Assembly: GCA_022796315.1 (NCBI GenBank)
Contig: JAAWIL010000127.1
Span: 1-6,113 of the forward strand
Reading direction: 5' to 3'
Source: Oscillibacter sp.
GTDB taxonomy: Bacteria > Bacillota > Clostridia > Oscillospirales > Oscillospiraceae
DNA: 6,113 nt
Program-made: the position numbers and the translations under genes
The notes under the pieces: generated by a model
Databases searched by the model: none
Seen by the model: only the letters and a program-made list of their open reading frames with translations
What the model was told of the DNA's origin: nothing
Shown here: in pieces, positions 1-6,018 of the stretch
How the letters are laid out: every line of letters begins with the position of its first letter
Position numbering within the stretch: position 1 is the first letter of the stretch

Positions 1-2
1 AA

Positions 3-97
3 TCCTTGCCATCCGTCAGGATGCCTGCGGATTTTTGCCTTGCAGGGCAAAAAATCCACTCGCCAATCCATACACGTCGAGATTTTAAACAGGCTCT
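3..97 (+). repeat. Left copy of 95-bp perfect inverted repeat, probable insertion-sequence end
   Basis: These 95 bases are the exact reverse complement of 6019-6113; identity stops at 98 on this side and 6018 on the other. Read outward from 96, the sequence starts GAGCCTGTTTAAAATCTCGA, which has the look of an IS terminal repeat tip, with the element body lying outside the window. The bases just inside the tip are TGA here and, in the same orientation, TTA at the other copy. Both fit a TNA target, as used by some IS5-family groups; family assignment is inference. The repeat holds two imperfect hairpins: 11-32 (ATCCG-t-CAGG pairing with CCTG-CGGAT around ATG) and 29-57 (GGATTTTTGCC pairing with GGCAAAAAATCC, one bulged A). 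They share 29-32, so they cannot both form fully. No transposase gene is visible. Confidence 0.8.
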
Positions 98-456
98 GAA
101 GGAAGCTGGCGTCAAAACTCTGACCCGGCGGACAGATTTGTGCGATGCGCGGATGATATGGTCATATTCTGCAAGAGCAAAGCCGGCGCGGAGCAAACGC
201 TGAAACACATCATCCTGTACATTGAGAGAAAGCTGTTGCTCAAGGTAAACCGGGAGAAAACGGCGGTAGCCTATGCAGGGAAGATAAAATTTCTTGGATA
301 TGGCTTCTATAAAAGCCGGAAAGGTTTTAGCCTGAGGTGCATCAGAAATCCCAGAGGAAGATCCGTCAGCGAGTCAAAGAACTGACGAGCAGAAGATATG
401 TCAACGGCTACGAGGGCTGGAAACGAAGGTTGAAGCGGTTTGTGGTCGGCTGGTCG
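98..456 (+). pseudogene. Group II intron reverse transcriptase/maturase remnant
   Basis: In the frame of position 140 the translation gives RFVRCADDMVIFCKSKAG, then VNREKTAVAY and KFLGYGFY. This is the catalytic palm block and following segment of a group II intron-encoded reverse transcriptase (usual form FVRYADD). The match then jumps to the frame of position 337, giving VHQKSQRKIRQRVKELTSR and a KRFVVGW segment of the X/maturase region. A loss of one base near 335-337 explains the jump. The Tyr of the YADD box is Cys here. Only about 110 of the usual 400-600 residues remain: the N-terminal half is cut off at the insertion-sequence-like repeat ending at 97, and similarity stops after the GW near 453. 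I see no intron domain V hairpin downstream. A second frame change just before 137 is possible. It is a dead fragment, likely made when an element inserted into or recombined with an older intron. Confidence 0.8.
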
Positions 457-576
457 CTAGGCGGTCAGCCTCCTGCCCGATTCATTTTGCAGGATCCAAG
501 TCCGCTGTCCGCGGGAACCCGGAGCGCCGGAGGAGCCCGGGTATCTTCATCCTGCGGTGGGCGCCGGGGCAGGTCT

Positions 577-3500
577 TTATTGATCCTGATCTCCCGGACG
601 GGCCTGGATGGGGTAATCCTCCAGCACGTCCAGCAGATGGGAGTAGTCCTGGGCCGCCAGGTGGGTATACCGGGCCCAACGGTTCCGGCACTGGGTCCGG
701 GCCTCCTGGAGCAGAGCCTCCGCCGTCTCCGGGAAGGTCCGCTGGAGGGAGTTGAACCGGACCTCCCCCATGAAGAATTCCTGCAGGTCGTACTTGGGAT
801 CCGTGAAGTCCAGCACGAAGGGGTTCTTGCCCTCGCTCTTGCGCTTGGGATCGTAGCGGTAGAGGACCCAGTAGCCGCTCTTCACCGCCAGCTTCGACTC
901 CTCCTGGGCCCAGGCCATGCCCTTGACGATGCCGTGGTTGATGCAGGGGGCGTAGGCCACGATCAGGGAGGGCCCGTCGTGAGCCTCCGCCTCCCGGAGG
1001 GCCTGGATGTACTGGGCGGGATCCGCCCCCAGGGCCACGGAGGCCACGTACACATTCTGGTACTGGGCCGCCAGCATCCCCAGATCCTTCTTCTCCGTCC
1101 GCTTCCCTGCGGCGGAAAACTGGGCCACGGCGGCGAAGGGCGTGGCCTTGGAGGACTGCCCGCCGGTGTTGGAGTAGACCTCCGTGTCCACCACCAGGAT
1201 GTTTACGTCTTCCCCGGAGGCCAGCACGTGGTCCAGCCCACCGTAGCCGATGTCGTAGGCCCAGCCGTCTCCGCCGTACATCCACATGCTCTTCTTCACC
1301 AGCTGGTCCCGGCCCTGGCGGACCAGATCAATGGCCTCCCCGGTCTCTGGACAGCCGTCCAGGGCCGCCATCACAGCGTCGCTGAGGGCCACCGTCCGCT
1401 CCTTGTCCTCAAAGCCCTCCAGCCAGGCGGACAGGGCGTCCTTCAGCGCCGGATCTCCGGTGGTCTCCAGCAGGGACCGGACCTCCTGGCGAAGCCGGAG
1501 CCGCTGCTGGCGGACGCTGAGGACCATACCCAGGGAATACTCGGCGTTGTTCTCGAAGAGGGAGTTGGACAGGGCGGGCCCCCGTCCGTTGGGCAGGGTG
1601 GTGTAGGGGTAGCTGGGCACGCTGAAGCCCCAGGCCTGGGTACACCCGGTGGCGTTGGCCACCACCATCCGCTCCCCGAAGAGCTGGGTGAGGAGCTTCA
1701 TATAGGGCGTCTCCCCGCACCCGGCGCAGGCCCCGGAGAACTCCAGCAGGGGCTGCTGGTACTGGCTGCCCCGGACGGTGAAGCGGCTCATGGGGTTGGC
1801 CTTGGGGGCCAGGGACAGGCTGAAGTCCCACAGGGGCTGCTGGTCCATCTGGCTCTCGATGGGCGCCATGACGATGGACTTCTCCTTGGCGGGGCAGGCG
1901 GCGGCGCAGCTGCCGCACCCGGTGCAGTCCAGGGGATCCACCTGGATCCGATACCGCAGGCCCTGGAAGGCCCTGCCTCCCTTGGCCTCCTTGGTGACAT
2001 AGCCCGCCGGGGCCCCGGCCGCCTCCGCCTCCGTCAGCAGGAAAGGCCGGATGGCGGCGTGGGGGCACATAAGGGAGCAGAGGTTGCACCCGATGCAGTT
2101 GTCCGGGATCCAGCTGGCCACGCGGGAGGCAAAGCCCCGCTTCTCATACCGGGAGGTGGACAGGGGCACGCTGCCGTCGGCGGCGTCCTTGAAGACGCTG
2201 ACAGGCAGGCTGTCCCCCTTCTGGGCGTTGACAGCCCGCATGACGGTGCGGACGTACCAGGGGGAGCTGTCGTCCCGGGGCTCCGAATCCTCCGGGAGCT
2301 CCGCCCAGGCGGCGGGGACGGGGATTTCCCGGAGCCCGGTAAGCCCTGCGTCTACGGCGTCGCAGTTCATCTTCACCACCTTGTCGCCCTTGCGGCCGTA
2401 AGTCTTTCGGATGGCGTCCTTCATGTATCCCACGGCCTGATCCACCGGAAGGACGCCGGCGAGCTTGAAGAAGGCGGCCTGCAGGACGCTGTTGGTCCGG
2501 TTCCCCAGGCCAATCTCCTCGGCAGCGCGGCCCGCGTCAATGACATAGAACCGGGCCTGCCGCCCCGCCAGGAGGCGCTTGACCCTGCCCGGCAGATGGG
2601 ACTCCAGCTCCTCCGGGGCCCAGCTGCAGTTGAGCAGGAAGATCCCGCCGGGCTTCAGTTCCGTGACGATGTCGTACTTGTCCAGATAGCTCTGGTTGTG
2701 GCAGGCGATGAAGTCCGCCATGGTGACATAGTAGGTGGAGAGAATCGGCGTGTGCCCGAACCGCAGGTGGCTCTTGGTGACGCCGCCGGACTTCTTGGTG
2801 TCGTACTCAAAGTAGGCCTGGACGTACTGGTCCGTGTTGTCCCCGATGATCTTGATGGAGTTCTTGTTGGCCCCCACGGTGCCGTCGGACCCCAGGCCCC
2901 AGAGCTTGCAGCTGATGGTCCTCCGGTCCGCCGTCACCACGTTCTCCCCCACGGGCAGGGAGCGGTGGGTCACGTCGTCGGTGATCCCCACGGTGAAGTG
3001 GTCCTTCTGCTCTCCGGCCATGTTGTCATAGACGGCGATCATCTGGGCCGGGGTGACGTCCTTGCTGGACAGGCCGTACCGCCCGCCCAGCACCTGGACC
3101 TGGCGGCTCCCGTGCTGGAGGACGGAGCAGACGTCCTTGTAGAGGGGCTCGCCGCCGGCACCGGGCTCCTTGGTCCTGTCCAGCACCGTCAGCAGGCGGC
3201 AGCTCTCCGGCAGGGCCGCCAGGAAGTGCTCCGGGCTGAAGGGCCGGTACAGCCGCACCTGGAGGAAGCCCACCTTCCGGCCCCGGGCATTCAGGTACTG
3301 TACTACCTCCTGGAGGCACCCGGAGACACTGCCCATGGCGACGACCACCTGCTCCGCCTCCGGGTCGCCGTAGTAGTTGAAGAGCCGATAGTCTCTCCCT
3401 GTCAGGGCGGACATCTGCTTCATGTAGTCCTCCACGATCCCCGGCACCGCCTCATAGTAGGGGTTCACCGCCTCCCGGAGCTGGAAGGCCGTATCGGGGT

Positions 3501-4155
3501 TGATCACCGTGGAGCGCATGAGGGGATGCTCGCTGTTCAGGGCGTTGGCGCGAAACCTTGCCAGGGCCTCCCGGTCCAGCATCCCGGCCAGGTCCCGGTA
3601 GTCCAGCACATCGATCTTCTGGATCTCGTGGCTGGTCCGGAAGCCGTCAAAGAAGTGCATGAAGGGCACCCGGCTTTTGATTGCGGAGAGATGGGCCACC
3701 GCCGCCAGGTCCATGCACTCCTGGACGCAGGAGGAGGCCAGCTGAGCAAAGCCCGTCTGCCGGCAGGCCATGACGTCGGAGTGATCCCCGAAGATGGAGA
3801 AGGCGCTGGCGCCCACGGTCCGTGCCGCCACGTGGATCACCCCCGGCAGCAGCTGGCCCGCGATGCGGTACAGGGGCGGCACCATGAGCATCAGCCCCTG
3901 GCTGGCCGTATAGCTGGCGGCCAGGGCTCCGGTCTCCAGGGCCCCGTGCATGGCCCCGCAGGCCCCGGCCTCGCTCTGCATCTCCATGAGCCGGACCGTC
4001 TGGCCGAAGAGGTTCTTCATTCCGCCTGCGGCCCAGGCGTCCACATGCTCCGCCATGGGGCTGGAGGGGGTGATGGGATAGATCGCGGCTACCTCCGTAA
4101 AGGCGTAGCTGGCGTAGGCGGCGGCCTCGTTGCCGTCCATGGTCTTGCGTTTCAT
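577..4155 (-). CDS. nifJ: Pyruvate:ferredoxin (flavodoxin) oxidoreductase, complete single-chain form
   Basis: This cytoplasmic enzyme converts pyruvate and CoA to acetyl-CoA and CO2, reducing ferredoxin, and is the main anaerobic pyruvate-oxidising step in clostridia. The ATG at 4155 gives 1192 residues, a normal length; it has AAGGGAG seven bases upstream, so I prefer it to a TTG at 4182. Domain order fits the family. The N-terminal pyrimidine domain has YPITPSSP (26-33), with Thr29, Glu62 and Arg112 at the expected active-site places. The transketolase-C-like domain is about 255-405, and the gamma/CoA domain about 410-620 with KKSGGVTKSH near 454. The EKR motif is at 671-673. Two [4Fe-4S] ferredoxin motifs follow (Cys687/690/693/697 and Cys744/747/750/754). 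The C-terminal TPP domain has the proximal-cluster cysteines 810, 813, 838 and 1071, GDGWAYDIG (962-970) and YSNTGGQ with Asn996. All cluster ligands are present. The C-terminal extension of the Desulfovibrio africanus enzyme is lacking. No clear terminator is seen after the TAA stop. Pyruvate is the likeliest substrate, judged from overall architecture. Confidence 0.97.
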   Translation of the reverse strand: MKRKTMDGNEAAAYASYAFTEVAAIYPITPSSPMAEHVDAWAAGGMKNLFGQTVRLMEMQSEAGACGAMHGALETGALAASYTASQGLMLMVPPLYRIAGQLLPGVIHVAARTVGASAFSIFGDHSDVMACRQTGFAQLASSCVQECMDLAAVAHLSAIKSRVPFMHFFDGFRTSHEIQKIDVLDYRDLAGMLDREALARFRANALNSEHPLMRSTVINPDTAFQLREAVNPYYEAVPGIVEDYMKQMSALTGRDYRLFNYYGDPEAEQVVVAMGSVSGCLQEVVQYLNARGRKVGFLQVRLYRPFSPEHFLAALPESCRLLTVLDRTKEPGAGGEPLYKDVCSVLQHGSRQVQVLGGRYGLSSKDVTPAQMIAVYDNMAGEQKDHFTVGITDDVTHRSLPVGENVVTADRRTISCKLWGLGSDGTVGANKNSIKIIGDNTDQYVQAYFEYDTKKSGGVTKSHLRFGHTPILSTYYVTMADFIACHNQSYLDKYDIVTELKPGGIFLLNCSWAPEELESHLPGRVKRLLAGRQARFYVIDAGRAAEEIGLGNRTNSVLQAAFFKLAGVLPVDQAVGYMKDAIRKTYGRKGDKVVKMNCDAVDAGLTGLREIPVPAAWAELPEDSEPRDDSSPWYVRTVMRAVNAQKGDSLPVSVFKDAADGSVPLSTSRYEKRGFASRVASWIPDNCIGCNLCSLMCPHAAIRPFLLTEAEAAGAPAGYVTKEAKGGRAFQGLRYRIQVDPLDCTGCGSCAAACPAKEKSIVMAPIESQMDQQPLWDFSLSLAPKANPMSRFTVRGSQYQQPLLEFSGACAGCGETPYMKLLTQLFGERMVVANATGCTQAWGFSVPSYPYTTLPNGRGPALSNSLFENNAEYSLGMVLSVRQQRLRLRQEVRSLLETTGDPALKDALSAWLEGFEDKERTVALSDAVMAALDGCPETGEAIDLVRQGRDQLVKKSMWMYGGDGWAYDIGYGGLDHVLASGEDVNILVVDTEVYSNTGGQSSKATPFAAVAQFSAAGKRTEKKDLGMLAAQYQNVYVASVALGADPAQYIQALREAEAHDGPSLIVAYAPCINHGIVKGMAWAQEESKLAVKSGYWVLYRYDPKRKSEGKNPFVLDFTDPKYDLQEFFMGEVRFNSLQRTFPETAEALLQEARTQCRNRWARYTHLAAQDYSHLLDVLEDYPIQARPGDQDQ

Positions 4156-4162
4156 AGGATCG

Positions 4163-4169
4163 CTCCCTT
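4163..4169 (-). promoter_or_regulatory. Ribosome binding site of nifJ
   Basis: The minus strand reads AAGGGAG, then seven bases, then ATG at 4155. This decides the start codon: the longer reading frame from a TTG at 4182 would place this site inside the coding sequence and has no comparable Shine-Dalgarno sequence of its own. Confidence 0.85.
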
Positions 4170-4183
4170 CCCGGATGCTCAAT

Positions 4184-4210
4184 TAGCTCAATTTTTAATT
4201 TATTAAGCTA
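4184..4210. promoter_or_regulatory. Dyad plus direct repeat in the nifJ leader, possible operator
   Basis: On the plus strand TAGCTCAAT (4184-4192) and ATTAAGCTA (4202-4210) are inverted copies with one mismatch, separated by nine A/T bases. The left arm also belongs to a direct repeat: GCTCAAT occurs at 4177-4183 and again at 4186-4192, nine bases apart. If the predicted nifJ promoter is right, the dyad lies about +4 to +30 of the transcript, a position where a bound protein would block transcription. No known regulator motif (such as a Rex palindrome) is matched, and an AT-rich leader can form such dyads by chance. Confidence 0.35.
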
Positions 4211-4219
4211 TCTGGGATC

Positions 4220-4248
4220 ATTATGGCACAGGAGGGGAGGAGAGTCAA
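4220..4248 (-). promoter_or_regulatory. Sigma-A promoter of nifJ
   Basis: The minus strand has TTGACT (4248-4243), a 17-base spacer and CATAAT (4225-4220), each one base from consensus. TG lies at the extended -10 position just before the -10 box. Transcription should begin near 4213, giving a leader of about 58 bases. The spacer is unusually pyrimidine-rich (CTCCTCCCCTCC). The promoter lies between the terminator of the zinc-ribbon gene and nifJ, so nifJ is probably transcribed on its own. Confidence 0.8.
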
Positions 4249-4265
4249 GGAAAACCTGGAAATCC

Positions 4266-4302
4266 GCCAGGAGATAATTGACGCCGCTCCACGATCTCCG
4301 GC
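4266..4302. repeat. Imperfect inverted repeat between nifJ promoter and zinc-ribbon terminator
   Basis: GCC-a-GGAGAT (4266-4275) pairs with ATCTCCGGC (4294-4302): nine base pairs, one bulged A, and an 18-base loop. It lies upstream of the nifJ -35 box. No T-run follows on either strand that would make it a good terminator. It could be a protein-binding site or a chance structure. Confidence 0.3.
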
Positions 4303-4312
4303 AAAACGGCTG

Positions 4313-4358
4313 GTTAAAATAACGAAAGCGGCCTGCCCTTAATCAGAGGGCGGCCGCT
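4313..4358 (-). terminator. Intrinsic terminator of the zinc-ribbon gene
   Basis: The stem is AGCGGCC-t-GCCCT (4327-4339) with AGGGCGGCCGCT (4347-4358): 12 base pairs, one bulge and a seven-base loop. On the minus strand it is followed by TTTCGTTATTTT, a T-rich tail. It starts 16 bases after the stop codon of the minus-strand gene at 4375. On the plus strand no T-run follows, so it acts in one direction. Confidence 0.85.
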
Positions 4359-4374
4359 GGGTAAACTGGAGGCT

Positions 4375-4569
4375 TCAGTGTAGTTGTAAACGGTTTGGCT
4401 GATCTGCGACCAGCTCGATATGACCGCATGCGGGACATACATCACAGGATATAGTGCTTCTTTTTTCACTTTCAAAAGGCCATTTTTTATTTGCCAGCAG
4501 TATTTCAACAAACTGCGCTCCAACCATGTTTGCCTTGAACATTTCCGCATGACATCTGCCGCACTTCAT
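4375..4569 (-). CDS. Small zinc-ribbon protein, 64 residues
   Basis: The product begins MKCGRCHAEM and later has CDVCPACGHIELVADQP. Two CxxC knuckles (Cys3/Cys6 and Cys45/Cys48) would bind one zinc ion; Cys42 is an extra cysteine. The layout, a leading MKCxxC knuckle, about 35 residues including KKWPFESEK, then CPACGHIEL near the end, matches small clostridial zinc-ribbon proteins of unknown role, some labelled nucleic-acid-binding. No membrane segment or signal peptide is seen. An in-frame stop lies 15 bases upstream of the ATG, so the start is well bounded, though the Shine-Dalgarno match (GGGCGAG) is weak. It has its own promoter candidate and terminator and is divergent from the lacI-type gene. 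The coding sequence is clearly richer in A/T than nifJ or lacI, which may mean a different origin. The function is unknown. Confidence 0.75.
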   Translation of the reverse strand: MKCGRCHAEMFKANMVGAQFVEILLANKKWPFESEKRSTISCDVCPACGHIELVADQPNRLQLH

Positions 4570-4604
4570 GAGCTCGCCCGCTCAAAACCCGGTTTACCAA
4601 ATTG

Positions 4605-4634
4605 AGTATGTCACGCGGCAAGGATCATCGTCAA
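4605..4634 (-). promoter_or_regulatory. Promoter of the zinc-ribbon gene
   Basis: The minus strand reads TTGACG (4634-4629), an 18-base spacer and CATACT (4610-4605), with TG at the extended -10 position. The expected start is near 4598, about 29 bases before the ATG. The -10 box is only moderate (four of six). Confidence 0.5.
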
Positions 4635-4707
4635 GCTGGAGTTTGTGGAAACTGCCGAAGTTATCCCGTGCGGCACCTTCCCGAAAAGGGACCGTTGAAC
4701 TCTCCTG

Positions 4708-4736
4708 TTGCCTTTTCCCGCCCCGTGTGCTATCCT
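4708..4736 (+). promoter_or_regulatory. Promoter of the lacI-type gene
   Basis: TTGCCT (4708-4713), a 17-base spacer and TATCCT (4731-4736), each four of six against consensus, with TG at the extended -10 position (GTGTGC just before). Transcription would begin near 4743, giving a leader of about 36 bases. Confidence 0.55.
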
Positions 4737-4746
4737 GTACGCAGTA

Positions 4747-4760
4747 TTGCTCAACAAGCA
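4747..4760 (+). promoter_or_regulatory. Small dyad in the lacI leader, possible autoregulatory site
   Basis: TTGCTCAACAAGCA contains TGCT and AGCA around a five-base centre, placed about +6 to +18 of the predicted lacI transcript. It includes GCTCAA, which also occurs twice in the nifJ leader. Classical LacI-family operators have an even CG centre, which this lacks, so support is weak. Confidence 0.25.
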
Positions 4761-4764
4761 CAAC

Positions 4765-4771
4765 AAGGAGG
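4765..4771 (+). promoter_or_regulatory. Ribosome binding site of the lacI-type gene
   Basis: AAGGAGG, a full match to the 16S rRNA 3' end, with seven bases before the ATG at 4779. It fixes the start and rules out the in-frame extension back to 4602. Confidence 0.9.
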
Positions 4772-4778
4772 GGACCTT

Positions 4779-5798
4779 ATGGCTACCATCTACGACATTG
4801 CCGCCCGATGCGGCGTTTCCGCCTCCACCGTCTCCTATGTCCTCAACGGCCAGGGGAAGCGGCGGCGGATCTCCCCGGAGACCCAAGGCCGGGTCCGGGC
4901 GGCGGCGGCGGAGCTGGGCTACACGGCCCGGAAGCGCCGGAGCGGCGTCCAAACGCCGGAAGGCGCCACGCCGGTGATCGCCGTCTACTGGCCCCGGCGG
5001 GACTTTGAGATGTGCATGCCCCCTTTGACCCAGGGCCTGAACAACGCACTGTCCGCCTCGTCCCGGACGGTGAACATCTCCATTCGCCCCTATGACCAGG
5101 GGTACTTGGGGAAGCTCCTGGCGGACCAGTCCCCGGCCTGCGACACCATGCTCTTCGTGGCGGGACAGCGGGATGATCTCGCCTGGCTGGAGACCCACCC
5201 GCCCGGGGTTCCGGCGGTACTTTTGAACCGGAGCCTCCCGGGCTATTCCTCCGTGTCCGTGGATCACCGGGAGGCCGCCCGGCTGGCGGCGGAACACGCC
5301 CTGCGTCTGGGAGGAGCGGATGTGACGCTGGTGATGAATACCGTGGACTACTACGGCCTGACCTCCCGCAGCGGCCGCATGGCGGAGCTTTTGCGGGAGG
5401 GCGGCTGGAAGCCGGAGGGACGAACCTTCTGCTGTGCCAACCGGATTGACGACGGCTATGATCTGGGACGGGAGATGATCCGGGGCGGGCGGTTGAGCCG
5501 GGTGATCCTCTGCGCCTATGATATGGTGGGTCTGGGGATCCTCAGCGCCTTAGGGGAGGCGGGAATCCAGGCGGGGCGGGAGGTGTACGTCCTGGCCATG
5601 AGCACAGGCCCCCAGCGCCTCTTTGCCCGAAGCTGTCCGCCCATGACGGTGGTGGATCTCCGGGTCCGGGAGACCATGGAGCGGTGTCTTGCCATGGCCA
5701 TTGAACTGGCGGCTGGAGGACAGACGGAGCCTCGGAGCTTGGTTCTCCAGCCGGAGATGGCCTGCCGCCAGTCGGCCCCCCAGTGGGTGGAGGTATGA
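4779..5798 (+). CDS. LacI-family transcriptional repressor
   Basis: This 339-residue cytoplasmic DNA-binding protein has the normal LacI/GalR length. Residues 2-25 (TIYDIAARCGVSASTVSYVL) are the diagnostic LacI helix-turn-helix, followed by SPETQGRVRAAAAELGY (32-48). Residues from about 64 to 330 form the periplasmic-binding-protein-like sensor domain: VIAVYW opens the first beta strand, PAVLLNRSL (145-153) and SVSVDHREAARLAAEHAL (158-175) are the usual core block, and CAYDMVGLGILSALGEAG (245-262) matches the typical late segment. The linker (49-62, TARKRRSG and on) lacks the usual PNxxARSL hinge-helix pattern, so DNA contacts may differ from LacI or PurR. Such proteins normally respond to a sugar or metabolite and control a neighbouring carbohydrate operon. 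Here no downstream operon is present before the repeat at 6019, so ligand and target cannot be named. It is divergent from the zinc-ribbon gene. Confidence 0.93.
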   Translation: MATIYDIAARCGVSASTVSYVLNGQGKRRRISPETQGRVRAAAAELGYTARKRRSGVQTPEGATPVIAVYWPRRDFEMCMPPLTQGLNNALSASSRTVNISIRPYDQGYLGKLLADQSPACDTMLFVAGQRDDLAWLETHPPGVPAVLLNRSLPGYSSVSVDHREAARLAAEHALRLGGADVTLVMNTVDYYGLTSRSGRMAELLREGGWKPEGRTFCCANRIDDGYDLGREMIRGGRLSRVILCAYDMVGLGILSALGEAGIQAGREVYVLAMSTGPQRLFARSCPPMTVVDLRVRETMERCLAMAIELAAGGQTEPRSLVLQPEMACRQSAPQWVEV

Positions 5799-5828
5799 GG
5801 GAGGCAGGCCGGCGTCCCATTCTGGTCC

Positions 5829-5861
5829 CCGGCGGCTTTCCGCAGCTGCTGGAACCGCCGG
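5829..5861 (+). terminator. Strong hairpin after lacI, possible terminator without T-run
   Basis: CCGGCGG-ct-TTCC (5829-5841) pairs with GGAACCGCCGG (5851-5861), giving 11 base pairs with a two-base bulge; the loop itself contains the palindrome GCAGCTGC. It lies 30 bases after the lacI stop, where a terminator is expected, but is followed by CGTATCTCC rather than a T-run. Confidence 0.4.
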
Positions 5862-5871
5862 CGTATCTCCT

Positions 5872-5898
5872 CCGCGGGCGGCGGCCTGCTGCCCGCGG
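5872..5898 (+). terminator. Second GC-rich hairpin after lacI
   Basis: CCGCGGGC (5872-5879) and GCCCGCGG (5891-5898) form a perfect eight-base-pair stem around an 11-base loop. It follows the first hairpin by ten bases. No T-run follows, so it may slow or end transcription only weakly, or protect the 3' end of the lacI transcript. Confidence 0.35.
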
Positions 5899-6018
5899 TG
5901 CTACTGCCCGCATTGATACTCCAGTGCGGAACAGATAAACGTCCGTAACTTCTCCAGATTGGAGGCCTTTCAGTACATACGCAGCCACCCCGCCGCCACT
6001 CCGGCCATTGCGGAGATA
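5899..6018. other. Gap between lacI hairpins and right repeat, no convincing gene
   Basis: I see no RNA gene, promoter or complete reading frame. On the minus strand 5969-5904 reads KASNLEKLRTFICSALEYQC and then Gly-Gln before a TAG stop. It is bounded upstream by TGA and could be the tail of a decayed gene whose front was removed at the repeat, but 22 codons cannot establish that. A neighbouring minus-strand frame upstream reads AAYVLK, so a frameshift could join them. Confidence 0.3.

Noticed and set aside
457..576. A terminator for nifJ or an intron domain V in the space before the maturase remnant.
   Set aside because: Several short GC-rich dyads exist (for example CCTGC and GCAGG arms around 551-573 and 472-493), but none has a T-run on the minus strand, and no domain V-like hairpin is present.
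482..2089. Minus-strand frames within nifJ at 482-1285 and 1409-2089.
   Set aside because: They overlap nifJ in shifted frames, are Arg/Pro/Gly-rich, and show no motifs; nifJ explains the region fully.
4156..4182. TTG start for nifJ at 4182, adding nine residues.
   Set aside because: The ATG at 4155 has a good ribosome binding site at the right spacing and begins with the family-typical MKRKTMDGNEA; the extension would run through that site.
337..4206. A 1289-codon open frame on the plus strand covering all of nifJ.
   Set aside because: It is codon-for-codon antisense to nifJ. In that register a stop needs TTA, CTA or TCA in the sense gene, codons that this GC-rich gene avoids, so the frame stays open by composition. 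Its product is repetitive Gly/Leu/His/Pro-rich sequence with no domain. Only its first 40 codons carry signal, and those belong to the maturase remnant.
4602..4778. N-terminal extension of the lacI-type protein by 59 codons, including a CGNC pair.
   Set aside because: A full AAGGAGG lies seven bases before the ATG at 4779, whose product starts exactly at the LacI helix-turn-helix. The predicted lacI promoter lies inside the extension.
4611..5297. Long minus-strand frame opposite lacI, and others at 5516-6076 and 5542-5988.
   Set aside because: These are low-complexity Arg/Pro/Gly-rich antisense shadows of a GC-rich gene, without ribosome binding sites or domains.
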